NCBI RefSeq assembly: GCF_032818155.1
Contig: NZ_CP102589.1
Span: forward strand, 2,342,001 to 2,406,000
Direction: 5' to 3'
Origin: Niallia taxi
Lineage (GTDB): Bacteria; Bacillota; Bacilli; Bacillales; Cytobacillaceae
DNA length: 64,000 nt
Shown: positions 8,657 to 17,233 of the stretch, in pieces
How the letters are laid out: each line of letters begins with the position of its first letter
Position numbering within the stretch: position 1 is the first letter of the stretch
Program-made: the position numbers and the translations under genes
The notes under the pieces: model-generated
The model's input: only the letters and a program-made list of their open reading frames with translations
Database searches by the model: none
Told to the model about the DNA's origin: nothing

Positions 8657-10846
8657 TTAATAGACTTGGCTTCTCACATTTTCTTGATACGCAACAGCTC
8701 GATTTCGGCCCTGTTCTTTAGCTACATATAAAGCATTATCCGCATGTAAGATAAGCTGATGCAAATTTGATTTAGCTGGTTTACTAGTACTAAATCCAAC
8801 ACTGATTGTAAGTGGCAGGCTGATATTATTTTCTAGCTGCAGCTCTTCCTGCTGCATAGCAGCAACAAGCCGATTTGCAAGCAGGAAGGCTTGTTGCTGG
8901 GAAGTATTAGGGAGGAACACGATAAATTCCTCACCGCCATATCTGCCAACAATCCCGCTAGTATGGCAAACTTTGTGTATGATGTTTGCAACGTAGACAA
9001 TCGCCTTATCACCGACCATATGGCCATATGTGTCATTAACACCTTTGAAATGATCAATATCTATTAAAAATAACGAAGACTGGTCATGAAAACTATTGGT
9101 AATTTGGAAAAGCTCTGTTATTTGTTCAAAGAAATACTTTCGATTATATAAATTGGTTAAGTGATCAAACATAGCCGAAACTTTTAAATTTTGATAGTTT
9201 TCCAGCTTCGTTAATATTCGCGGGAATTGATCTGCAAAGGAATCTGTAATAATTTTCGCTTCAAAATTTTGCAACTTTCCTTGATTCTCATCAAAAACAA
9301 CGAAAAGTCCTTCCTTTTTAGCAACTTTAACTGGAATAGAAAGTAACGAATGAATGTCATTTTGTATACCGAATGGATTATTATGAATATTTGCCAAGAA
9401 CTGTGGTTTTTTCATAAGCTCTTCTGCAACAGTTAGTTGATTAGCTTCAATGGTCTGACCCTCTTGTGCCGAAATATTCCAGCCGTCCTGTCCGCGCTCC
9501 AAAAACATACCATTAGGAAAATTAGTCGCATCCTGCAATGTTTTTAAACCACTTTCAATTAAAGCAGGTGTTTCCTCTATTTCCTCCATACTCTTATAGG
9601 AATTATGAAGAAGAGATTGGATATAATATTTTTTTGACTCTTTTTCCTTCTCCAGATTAATCCGTTTGATTTTGTCAGCAAGACCAAGCGATAAGATAAA
9701 CACTTCTGCAAGCGCACCGATTTTTGGTCCATTTAGTATCACAGCATGGAGCGGTACAAGCTTATAAGCAGCAAGTAAGTTAACGATGACACCTATTACC
9801 AGCAAGCTCCACGCTGCTAAGAAATAGATGGCTTCCCTTGAGGTGGCTCTAACCGTGATTGCAATAGCAATAATAAATCCAACAAACACCGTTGCAATGA
9901 CCGTACTGATCATCGTGGCGAGAGAAGGTGCAACGATAAAAGGTGACAAGAGTGATACAACTGCAACCGCAACAACCCAATTAATCAGTCTATTAAGCAG
10001 TGGAGCTACTATATTTAGCTGCAGAAAATGCTTTGTAAATTGCAAAGCAAAAATAGAAGAGAAGATGATAAAGAACGAATTTGACCTTAACGCCCACCAA
10101 GGAAAATCCCCCCATAGAAATTGGAAAGCATATCCGTCCCAAATTAACTGCATGATCGTAAAGCCGATTACAAAGAGAATGTAGTATAAGTACGTTTTTT
10201 CTCTCAAAGAAAAGAACAAAAAGCAATTGTATATAATCATGGCAATCATGATCCCATAATAGATTCCATAGCCAGTTTGACTGAGATAGTTATTTGTTGA
10301 AAAGGAAATGGGGTCCCAAAGGACTATTGGTGCTTGAAAAAAAGTTTCTGTCTTTATTTTCAGAAAATAATCCTGTTCTCCATCTGCCTTTAGTTTAATG
10401 GGAAATAGCAAATTTTTATGTTTTATTTCTCTGACATCAAATGGAAGGCTATATCCGATTGTATCCTCTTCTATAAGCTTACCCGCAACTTCTCTATATA
10501 AGGTAACTGAGCTTAAATGGGGCTTTTTAATTTCAAGCAAAAATTCCTTTTCACTAGAAGAAGAATTAGTTAGAGGCACATTTATCCAGTAGCTTGCATT
10601 ACTGATGCTACCAGAAGCGTCTGTTTCACTAAATGGCTTAAACTCATTTTGCTTATCTAAAATACTTTTTGGATTTATTTTATCGTAATAATCAATATAG
10701 ATGGATGTCTTATTTGTAATGTTGAGCTCGTCCAAGCTGTTCCCTATGCTGATTGGTTGTGCAGCTAATGCCTTTTGGGCAGGTGTCAACAATACAGCTA
10801 CTAATAAAAAGAGAACCAAAAGACGATTCTGAGAGAATATTTTCAT
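8657..10846 (-). CDS. membrane diguanylate cyclase, 7TMR-DISM extracellular domain with GGDEF
   Basis: This 729-residue sensor makes cyclic di-GMP from two GTP. Its order is: signal peptide (1-28), an extracellular DISMED2-type beta domain (about 45-170), seven transmembrane helices (about 190-390), a short helical linker, a degenerate GAF-like segment (about 430-545) and a GGDEF domain (about 555-720). The active-site signature is GGEEF at 637-641 and the metal site DIDHFKGVNDTYGH is intact. The inhibitory I-site (RxxD five residues before GGEEF) is replaced by HTSG, so product feedback is probably absent. It starts at ATG 10846 and is monocistronic. A role in the motile-sessile or sporulation switch is inference. 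Confidence 0.88.
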   Translation of the reverse strand: MKIFSQNRLLVLFLLVAVLLTPAQKALAAQPISIGNSLDELNITNKTSIYIDYYDKINPKSILDKQNEFKPFSETDASGSISNASYWINVPLTNSSSSEKEFLLEIKKPHLSSVTLYREVAGKLIEEDTIGYSLPFDVREIKHKNLLFPIKLKADGEQDYFLKIKTETFFQAPIVLWDPISFSTNNYLSQTGYGIYYGIMIAMIIYNCFLFFSLREKTYLYYILFVIGFTIMQLIWDGYAFQFLWGDFPWWALRSNSFFIIFSSIFALQFTKHFLQLNIVAPLLNRLINWVVAVAVVSLLSPFIVAPSLATMISTVIATVFVGFIIAIAITVRATSREAIYFLAAWSLLVIGVIVNLLAAYKLVPLHAVILNGPKIGALAEVFILSLGLADKIKRINLEKEKESKKYYIQSLLHNSYKSMEEIEETPALIESGLKTLQDATNFPNGMFLERGQDGWNISAQEGQTIEANQLTVAEELMKKPQFLANIHNNPFGIQNDIHSLLSIPVKVAKKEGLFVVFDENQGKLQNFEAKIITDSFADQFPRILTKLENYQNLKVSAMFDHLTNLYNRKYFFEQITELFQITNSFHDQSSLFLIDIDHFKGVNDTYGHMVGDKAIVYVANIIHKVCHTSGIVGRYGGEEFIVFLPNTSQQQAFLLANRLVAAMQQEELQLENNISLPLTISVGFSTSKPAKSNLHQLILHADNALYVAKEQGRNRAVAYQENVRSQVY

Positions 10847-10923
10847 AAAATAACTCCTCTAAAGCAAATTAATAGTATAATTATACCATGATTTTATGGT
10901 CTCTCTACCAATGGAGGAAAAAA

Positions 10924-11559
10924 ATGAATAGTATTTTATATAGTGATTTGGAAAAAAAGTTAAAAACTGGCGACATTGTTTTATTTAGCGGCCACTACCA
11001 AATAAGTAAACTTGTAGAAAAGCTGGAGCATAGTAAATGGTCTCATGTAGGAATGGTTGTTAGACCTGATCCAAATGGAGAAGTATATTTCTTTGAATCT
11101 ACTGCTTTAATAAATCTAGAAGATGTGATGGAGCATGATAACAAAACCGGTCCAAAGCTTGTTAAACTGATAGATCGTCTTAAAACATACGGAGCAGATC
11201 TTGTTCCATATATTCCACCAGTTTATGCGGTTCGCCGATTCCTTAAAGACACTATTAACGAGGAAGAGCTATTTGATTATATTAAAAAGGTGCATGGCAT
11301 ACCGAATCCAGGTCAATGGAAAATGATTGAAGAAGTTATTGAAGGAAGGATCTTTTCTATTCCGTCAAAAAGCAATGATTACACATGCAGCAAGCTGATT
11401 GGCGAAACATTAGAAACGCTTGGATTCTATCACCCGAAAAAGCCTCTTAACGGGTTAATGCCGATGGATTTTTCTACTGACAGTTATATTAAACAGCTAA
11501 CCTCATTATGGGATAAGGAAATTATTATTAATCTTGTCCAACAAGAAGTTATAAGCTGA
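10924..11559 (+). CDS. permuted papain-like (YiiX/YebB) family protein
   Basis: This 211-residue protein resembles the circularly permuted NlpC/P60 group (YiiX/YebB, DUF830). It opens with LKTGDIVLFSG, then KWSHVGMVVRP with the probable catalytic His, and later DYTCSKLIGETLETLGFY with the probable Cys. Such enzymes are thought to cleave amide or thioester bonds in lipids or peptides; the substrate here is unknown. There is no signal peptide, so it is cytoplasmic. The ATG at 10924 follows GGAGG by six bases and is preferred to the upstream ATG at 10888. It is divergent from the cyclase gene and ends at a strong hairpin shared with the oxidoreductase. Confidence 0.7.
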   Translation: MNSILYSDLEKKLKTGDIVLFSGHYQISKLVEKLEHSKWSHVGMVVRPDPNGEVYFFESTALINLEDVMEHDNKTGPKLVKLIDRLKTYGADLVPYIPPVYAVRRFLKDTINEEELFDYIKKVHGIPNPGQWKMIEEVIEGRIFSIPSKSNDYTCSKLIGETLETLGFYHPKKPLNGLMPMDFSTDSYIKQLTSLWDKEIIINLVQQEVIS

Positions 11560-11564
11560 TAAAA

Positions 11565-11592
11565 AAAGCTGGCGGATGATACCGCCAGCTTT
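11565..11592. terminator. bidirectional terminator
   Basis: AAAGCTGGCGG/CCGCCAGCTTT is an 11-base perfect stem with a six-base loop between two convergent genes, with A and T tracts outside. It overlaps the last codon of the Gfo/Idh gene. Confidence 0.85.
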
Positions 11593-12628
11593 AAAAATGA
11601 ATTTTTTCTCCTTTTTTGGAGCTCTCGACAGCTCCAAAAACCATCATCATGCTTTTTAAATTATCCCTGCAGTCCGTTTCTGCGTTTCTATTTGCTTCTA
11701 TTGATGCAAACATTTCATCAAGGCAGCCCCAATGACCTTCTTGACCGTTCCAGCTTCCTTCAAAAACTTGTTTTTTGACTGGATAAATAAAACTATTCTC
11801 ATCAGAAGAATCTTTTCTTTCTGCATATGGGGTATTTATACCATCCCATGCACCGCTACCTAAGCTTCCAGTTGCACGCCAGTCTGATTCCCATGAGGTG
11901 TTGAGACCTTCTGCACACCAAGAACCGTTATACGTAAATACAGAGCCGTCATCCATTTCAAAAATACAAATGGCTGATGCATTGCCTTTATACCAGGAGC
12001 CTGGTGGATTGTATTCATGGCAATAGACGGACACTGGATTTGCTTGAAGAAGAAATCGTGCTTGGTCAAATGTATGTATGGCCATATCGACAATTAATGG
12101 GTTATCCATCATGTCCCGAAAACCGCCAAAATGAGGACCAAGGAAAAAGCTAGCATGAAGGGAGCCAATCTTTCCGATTACTCCGGATTGAAGCAGCTCC
12201 TGATAGGCTCGTATTTGTTTGTTAAACCGTCTATTCTGCATGACCGTGTATCTTTTACCTGATAGTTCGGACGCTAGAACCAAATCTTTCGCTGCATCGA
12301 GCGTTTCTGCCATCGGTTTTTCACCAAATACATGACAGTTAAGCTTTAATGCAGCAGATACAATCATTGGATGTGCTGCAGGAATGGTGATATCAAACAC
12401 TAGATTCGCACCAGTATTTTTTATAGCCTCTGTTAAATCTGAAAACACAGGCACATTCAGCGTGAACTTTTCAGCTAATGCTGCAGCAGTTTCTGTTTGT
12501 AAATCAACGAGCCCTACAATTTCAGCATTTTTTCGCTGTAAGGCATATTCAATCCAAGTATGAGACATTCCTCCACAGCCAGCAACGACAATTTTATGGT
12601 TAACCAAGCGCAACACCTGCACTTTCAT
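11591..12628 (-). CDS. Gfo/Idh/MocA family oxidoreductase
   Basis: This NAD(P)-dependent sugar or inositol-type dehydrogenase has about 345 residues. The Rossmann motif VVAGCGGMSHTW lies near the N-terminus and the conserved EKPMAET segment holds the catalytic Lys. GFRDMMDNPLIVDMAIHTFDQARF carries the family's D-x-x-x-H pair; it is given here only by its key residues Asp and His. The frame runs upstream to 12865 but overlaps another gene and lacks homology, so ATG 12628 or the TTG seven codons later is the start. A cre-like box lies immediately upstream, pointing to CcpA repression. Substrate unknown. Confidence 0.82.
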   Translation of the reverse strand: MKVQVLRLVNHKIVVAGCGGMSHTWIEYALQRKNAEIVGLVDLQTETAAALAEKFTLNVPVFSDLTEAIKNTGANLVFDITIPAAHPMIVSAALKLNCHVFGEKPMAETLDAAKDLVLASELSGKRYTVMQNRRFNKQIRAYQELLQSGVIGKIGSLHASFFLGPHFGGFRDMMDNPLIVDMAIHTFDQARFLLQANPVSVYCHEYNPPGSWYKGNASAICIFEMDDGSVFTYNGSWCAEGLNTSWESDWRATGSLGSGAWDGINTPYAERKDSSDENSFIYPVKKQVFEGSWNGQEGHWGCLDEMFASIEANRNAETDCRDNLKSMMMVFGAVESSKKGEKIHF

Positions 12629-12635
12629 AAGGTTA

Positions 12636-12649
12636 TTAAAGCGTTTACA
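12636..12649 (-). promoter_or_regulatory. cre-like box upstream of the Gfo/Idh gene
   Basis: TGTAAACGCTTTAA on the minus strand matches the CcpA consensus TGWAANCGNTNWCA at 13 of 14 positions. It is 8 bases before the ATG at 12628, a position suited to blocking initiation or elongation. Confidence 0.6.
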
Positions 12650-12775
12650 TATATTGAGTATAACGAATTCCTGCCCTTCTGGGAACAGGAATATTGGAGT
12701 AAAAACACAAAAAATTATCCATAGAAAATAGCATAAGGGCAATACTATAGAAAGAAAAAGGCAAGGAGGCTGACT

Positions 12776-13102
12776 ATGCCAAAGAAAACAGAAGCTGAAC
12801 CAGATGTGACAGCAGAAAAAGAATCGAATGTTGTTCCGCTTAATAAAGAAAGCAGTAAGGATCAAATAGCTGAGTTGAATCGAATGCTGGCAGCTGTTAT
12901 GAATTATATTTCGGACGATGAAGTGGAAGAAATAGATGTTACATATTTACTTCAAAACACAGAAGGTCTCAAAGAATGGTGGGATGAATATAAGGAAAGC
13001 AACAGGAAGGATGTAGAAGAAGAAATAAAAAAATCATTGAATAAGCTTTCCTTAAAGGAGCTTGAACAAATCCGTGAACAAATAAAGGAGAAACAAGAGT
13101 AA
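12776..13102 (+). CDS. small acidic/basic helical protein of unknown function
   Basis: I do not recognise this 108-residue protein. It is highly charged, has no cysteine and no membrane segment, starts with a low-complexity K/E-rich stretch, and its C-terminal third (EEEIKKSLNKLSLKELEQIR and on) is predicted to be a helix or coiled coil. AAGGAGG lies six bases before the ATG, so translation is likely. It is divergent from the Gfo/Idh gene, sharing a 147-base gap, and ends before a good terminator, which makes it a single-gene unit. No function is proposed. Confidence 0.65.
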   Translation: MPKKTEAEPDVTAEKESNVVPLNKESSKDQIAELNRMLAAVMNYISDDEVEEIDVTYLLQNTEGLKEWWDEYKESNRKDVEEEIKKSLNKLSLKELEQIREQIKEKQE

Positions 13103-13229
13103 GGCTGTCTTTTTAGGGCAGCTTCCATCTTTGTAAAGAAATTGGAAAATGTATTGTAGCCATTTCACTTGATTGTTAAAATAGGAAAATAAGATATTTA
13201 TGTTAAAAACCAACTAACAAATAAAGAAC

Positions 13230-13257
13230 AGACTCTGCTCACAGGAGTCTTTTTTTG
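13230..13257 (+). terminator. terminator after the 108-aa gene
   Basis: AGACTC (13230-13235) and GAGTCT (13245-13250) form a stem followed directly by a seven-T run. Confidence 0.8.
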
Positions 13258-13293
13258 CTTTGTAACATAATAAAAAAACAGGGAGAGTTGCTG

Positions 13294-13842
13294 ATGAAAG
13301 TAAATACAGAGGGAATGCAATTCCAAAACAAAAACGAAACGTTTTACATAAGAACAGCTAAAGAAAAAGATGCTCAAAGCCTATCAGCCCTAAGGCTGCA
13401 AATTGATGGAGAAACCGAAAATCTGGACAGGGTAAAAGGCGAAGGCTACTTAGACGAGCAAGCATTCATAAAGGTGATTGCGCGTGATTCCAATGCTAAA
13501 AACAACCTATTTTTAGTAGTAGAATCAAAAGGAAAGCTTGTTGGCTTTTCAAGATGCGAAGGCAGCGATTTTAAGCGCATATCTCATAAAGCTGAATTTG
13601 GTGTTTGTGTTTTGAAGGAATATTGGGGATACGGAATCGGCAGTATGCTCCTTAAAAACTCCATCGATTGGGCGGAACGCATAGGCTTAAAGAAGCTTTC
13701 CTTACATGTTCTTGAGTTAAATCAAAATGCGATTCGTTTGTATAAAAAACATGGCTTTGAAGTAGAGGGTATATTAAAAAACGATAAACTGCTAGCGGAT
13801 GGCTGTTATTACAATACGATTGTCATGGCAAGACATACTTAA
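13294..13842 (+). CDS. GNAT family N-acetyltransferase
   Basis: This 182-residue acetyl-CoA dependent acetyltransferase has the strand HKAEFGVCVLKEYWGYGIG, with the pyrophosphate-binding loop Y-W-G-Y-G-I-G-S, followed by ELNQNAIRLYKKHGFEVEG, the classic motif B. The ending with a TIVMAR-like strand resembles RimJ/YhhY-type enzymes acting on amino groups of amino acids or proteins; the substrate is unknown. GGGAGAG lies six bases before the ATG at 13294, which is preferred to a start 13 codons earlier inside the preceding terminator. The Nudix gene follows after 27 bases, so the two are probably cotranscribed. Confidence 0.82.
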   Translation: MKVNTEGMQFQNKNETFYIRTAKEKDAQSLSALRLQIDGETENLDRVKGEGYLDEQAFIKVIARDSNAKNNLFLVVESKGKLVGFSRCEGSDFKRISHKAEFGVCVLKEYWGYGIGSMLLKNSIDWAERIGLKKLSLHVLELNQNAIRLYKKHGFEVEGILKNDKLLADGCYYNTIVMARHT

Positions 13843-13869
13843 ATTCAATATGGAAAGGCTGAGAGCGGA

Positions 13870-14304
13870 TTGAATGAAGTATTTGGTGAAAAAGTAACGA
13901 ATAGCCATTATTGCTACCGAAAAGGCGTATATGCAGTAACTTTGTTAGAAGGTAAGGTGATGACAGTGTTAAACTCTCATGGTCATTATTTTTTGCCTGG
14001 AGGAGGAGTGGAAGTGGGTGAATCTAATCTAGATTGTCTAGCAAGAGAAGTGCTTGAAGAAACCGGATATACACTAGAAAAAGCAAAATACATAGGTAAT
14101 GCAAGCAACTACTTTACATCCCTTAAAAATAACCCAATTTATAATGATGGCTATTTTTACTTAACATCGATTGGGGAATGTGTGCAAAATCCGATGGAAA
14201 CCGAATATAGTATGGAATGGGTGGATGTGAAAAAAAGTCTGTCCCTGTTGATTCATGCACACCATGTATGGGCAGTTAAAAAAGCGGCACTAAAAAATTT
14301 GTAG
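13870..14304 (+). CDS. Nudix hydrolase
   Basis: This 144-residue enzyme cleaves a nucleoside diphosphate linked to another moiety. The Nudix box spans residues 45-67 with all key positions: Gly45, Glu51, Arg59-Glu60, Glu63-Glu64 and Gly66. No other domain is visible. The start is TTG at 13870; the ATG four bases later is out of frame. GAGAG-like sequence upstream is a modest ribosome site. It follows the GNAT gene at 27 bases. Small single-domain enzymes of this kind range from 8-oxo-dGTPases to ADP-ribose hydrolases, so the substrate is open. Confidence 0.82.
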   Translation: MNEVFGEKVTNSHYCYRKGVYAVTLLEGKVMTVLNSHGHYFLPGGGVEVGESNLDCLAREVLEETGYTLEKAKYIGNASNYFTSLKNNPIYNDGYFYLTSIGECVQNPMETEYSMEWVDVKKSLSLLIHAHHVWAVKKAALKNL

Positions 14305-14452
14305 TAATATGAGCACCGGTTTGTCTATTGTTTTATAGTATCTAGTAGATAAACAAATCATCCCTCTTTCTTATAATGAAAAAAATGGTATAGAATTGTT
14401 TTTGCCACAAATACTAATGATACCGAAAAAATTTTCAGTGTTTTGAAGGAGC

Positions 14453-15442
14453 ATGAAACAGATGAATAGTGATAAATTAACCTCTGTAGAATTTGGTGCA
14501 TTATGGACAACCTATCATAAAAAAACAATGATACTACGAATTTTAGAGCATCTAATTCAACATGCAGAAGATCATAAAGCGAAAACATTAATGAGTGGCT
14601 TATATGAAAAGCTTGAAAAGAAAGTTAGGGAAATGGAAGGAATCATGGAGAAGGCAGGAGCAGCTAAACCATCCGGCTTTACAAAGGAGGACTTTCATGA
14701 GAATGCGCCTGCATTGTTTACAAATGGTTTTGATATTATGTTCTGCCGAATTTTAAAGGAAATAAGCATGGGGATGTATGTCCTTCATACGACCATTTCT
14801 TACCGAGCAGAAATTATTAACTTTTATCGAGAACTGACGGAAATTACTCATTTATATTACCACCATTTTACAGATTATTTACTTAAGAATGGTTTTTCTA
14901 AGCTGCCGACGACAATAAAGCTGCCGAACTCCATTGATTTCATCACAGATACTTCTTATATGAAAGGAACCAACCTTCTTGGCCAAAAAAGGCAATTAAA
15001 TACGGTCGAATATGGACTCCTTTATCATTCTGTGGAAACAAATCTTTTCGGCATGCAGCTGATGAAGGCATTCGCACAATGCTCGAAGGATAAAGAGGCA
15101 AAGCAATATTTCACAAAGGGACAGCAGATTTCAGAGGAAATATTGCAAGGGACGGAGAAAATACTTTTAGAGAACAATATTCCCTCTCCAACAATGCCGG
15201 GAGGTGTGCTGACTTCCTCGGTTGATGCCCCTTTTTCAGAAAGGCTAATGCTATACTGTACATATCTGTTGGGAGGATTCAGCATTGGCGGACAAGGATT
15301 CAGCTCGGCTTTTACATTGCGAAATGATATTATTGCTAAATCCGCCATTTTTGCAAAAGATGCCTTTGAATATACATTAGAAGGAGCTAAGCTAATGATG
15401 GAAAAAGGCTGGATGGAGGAACCTCCAAAAATGGATATTTAA
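14453..15442 (+). CDS. DUF3231 family protein (tandem ferritin-like halves)
   Basis: This 329-residue protein is built of two related helical halves of about 160 residues. Each half opens with a similar segment (LTSVEFGALWTTYHKKTM near residue 8 and LNTVEYGLLYHSVETNLF near 182) and has a later conserved helix. This matches DUF3231, a Bacillus family sometimes found in spores and thought to have a ferritin-like fold without proven metal binding. AAGGAG lies one base before the first ATG (14453) and ten before a second ATG (14462), so either may be used. It is monocistronic and ends at a good hairpin. Function unknown. Confidence 0.75.
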   Translation: MKQMNSDKLTSVEFGALWTTYHKKTMILRILEHLIQHAEDHKAKTLMSGLYEKLEKKVREMEGIMEKAGAAKPSGFTKEDFHENAPALFTNGFDIMFCRILKEISMGMYVLHTTISYRAEIINFYRELTEITHLYYHHFTDYLLKNGFSKLPTTIKLPNSIDFITDTSYMKGTNLLGQKRQLNTVEYGLLYHSVETNLFGMQLMKAFAQCSKDKEAKQYFTKGQQISEEILQGTEKILLENNIPSPTMPGGVLTSSVDAPFSERLMLYCTYLLGGFSIGGQGFSSAFTLRNDIIAKSAIFAKDAFEYTLEGAKLMMEKGWMEEPPKMDI

Positions 15443-15485
15443 CAACTGAAGGACAGCTTTGGTCCTTTTGTGACAAAATAGTAAA

Positions 15486-15518
15486 GGCTATCTTCCATAA
15501 CGAGAAGATAGCCTTTTA
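15486..15518 (+). terminator. terminator after the DUF3231 gene
   Basis: GGCTATCTTC (15486-15495) pairs with GAAGATAGCC (15504-15513), followed by TTTTATT. Confidence 0.8.
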
Positions 15519-15708
15519 TTATGTACTTGTCAGTGAGACTCGAAAGAATTAATCTGTAACAATTGATGATTGCTCTTAGTCATGAGGACTCTTTTAAAAC
15601 GCCCAGTCATACTATACCTCTATCACCATTTTTTGTACATCTATTGTCGGCAGGAGGATAACTGGATTTATGTATTGGTCTATAAGATTGGAATAGAATT
15701 TGTACCTG

Positions 15709-16218
15709 TTATGATCTTAATGGTATTTTAAACACAAATAATAAAAAGATAATGATTAATACAGACAGAAAATAAGATAGGAAGGGACGTTTATGATGCA
15801 AGCGAAGCATCACGTACATAGTACTGTAAAAAGGAATCTCCATCCATACCTCATAGCCGTTTATCAATTCAATCCGCTTAAAATACAAAAAGACCGATTC
15901 TACTAAAAATGAGCATATGATCCATTTAAGAATATATTTGCTTTGGATGACATTGTTTCCTTCAAAAGGGTAGTTCGCCAAGTAAAGCAGTGCTAAGGCA
16001 GGCAAATTTACGAAGCTGTGCAGTATGTCCACTAAAATGGGATAATGATGAAAAATATCAGGCGTATATCTCCATAATGGTTTACTATGACAAAGAAGAT
16101 TATATAGTAAATCACAAATAATTATGTACATCACAGTAAGATGATAGGTATGGATTTTTTTCCAATCCTTCCTGAAATAACATACTAATATCAGAGTTAT
16201 GGAAAGTAGAAGATGCAT
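15709..16218 (-). CDS. CBO0543 family membrane protein
   Basis: This 169-residue integral membrane protein has about five hydrophobic helices. The elements CDLLYNLL, a middle FVNLPALALLYLANYP and the late segment YVMLRLHHKRPFLSY match the CBO0543 family, which is common in Bacillus and Paenibacillus genomes and has no known function. AGGAGG lies seven bases before the ATG, so it is likely expressed. It is a single gene with no close co-directional neighbour. Two more distant proteins of the same general type lie at 62.0-63.0 kb. Confidence 0.68.
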   Translation of the reverse strand: MHLLLSITLILVCYFRKDWKKIHTYHLTVMYIIICDLLYNLLCHSKPLWRYTPDIFHHYPILVDILHSFVNLPALALLYLANYPFEGNNVIQSKYILKWIICSFLVESVFLYFKRIELINGYEVWMEIPFYSTMYVMLRLHHKRPFLSYFLSVLIIIFLLFVFKIPLRS

Positions 16219-16404
16219 TTTTTTCCTCCTATCACCTTAAACAAGCAGGCATTAATCTTATGTACACGTATATATAGTTTGTTGTTATTTACAGTTATTA
16301 TTCATAGCCATGGATAACCGCTTTTTTTCTGTTGGAAAAGGAAAATGGAACCTGCATGTTGAAATAAAAAAGAAGGAAAAAATGTTTTATAAGGTTGTGA
16401 TAAA

Positions 16405-17046
16405 ATGACGAGTCAAATGCTGCGTAAATCGCGGTCAGAAAAGGAACTAATGCGTATAAATGTGCCGATAAACGAACACTTACCATATGTAGAGGCTGAG
16501 AGAGATGTACTTATCCGTTCTAAGGTGGAGATTATTAACCGAATAATTCCTTTAGCGATAACTGCTGCTAAAGCACTCGAAGCACCTGATGAGTATTTGG
16601 AAGAAGCAGTTGAGGAATTTCAAGCTAACAATCTTTTTTCGTATGAAGAACGTCAATTTATGGAGTCTGCGACCACAAATGAACAGGACAAAATAAATTA
16701 TTCATGGAAATTAGAAAGTATATGGGTCCTTTTATGGTCTGTAGGTCTTGTCCCAGAATTAAATTCCCCTGATAACACTTGTGATGTTGATCTGTTGTTT
16801 GATGTTGTTCTGAACAGCTCGAAGGATGACCTAATAAACAAAGCTGCTGTTAAACAAAAAAGCATTATTCTCGATGAATTAGACTTTATCTATCGTGCTC
16901 ATTGGTCAGTCCGAAATGCCCAGCTGCACGGTACAGACATTCCAGCTGCATTAGATGAAGGTGTTGTATATGAAAGGCATTATGCCTTTAATTGGCTTGT
17001 TCACTATATGGATCAGGAATGGGAAGAAATAAGTACGGATACATAG
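16405..17046 (+). CDS. DUF4272 domain protein
   Basis: This 213-residue cytoplasmic protein matches DUF4272. It has the opening basic segment LRKSRSEKELM, the central W-rich segment KLESIWVLLWSVGLVPEL (about residues 93-110), ELDFIYRAHWSVRNAQLHG, and near the end YERHYAFNWLVHY. DUF4272 proteins are scattered in many phyla, often in polymorphic-toxin immunity neighbourhoods (family knowledge), but no toxin gene is seen here. The ATG at 16405 is weakly supported by AAGG ten bases upstream. It is preceded and followed by gaps, so it is monocistronic. Function unknown. Confidence 0.7.
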   Translation: MTSQMLRKSRSEKELMRINVPINEHLPYVEAERDVLIRSKVEIINRIIPLAITAAKALEAPDEYLEEAVEEFQANNLFSYEERQFMESATTNEQDKINYSWKLESIWVLLWSVGLVPELNSPDNTCDVDLLFDVVLNSSKDDLINKAAVKQKSIILDELDFIYRAHWSVRNAQLHGTDIPAALDEGVVYERHYAFNWLVHYMDQEWEEISTDT

Positions 17047-17233
17047 TCATTTATCCAGTTGGCGGTATGTCAGCTGGATTTTTACGCTAATAATGGTCTA
17101 AAGCGAGTGAATAAAGCTGCTTATCCAGCAGTTTTTGGTATGTTAACAAATGATGAAAGAACCATCCTTCTGTTCATTCATAAAATAATACTAGCCATTA
17201 AGAAGAGAATAATTAAATACAGGAGGTTAACAA

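Noticed and set aside
12629..12865. N-terminal extension of the Gfo/Idh frame rich in Phe and Cys
   Set aside because: It overlaps the divergent 108-residue gene, has no ribosome site at its start, and the oxidoreductase fold begins only at MKVQ/VNHK.
15443..15708. Possible small gene between the DUF3231 gene and the CBO0543 gene
   Set aside because: Only short frames without ribosome sites; the terminator at 15486 explains the visible structure.
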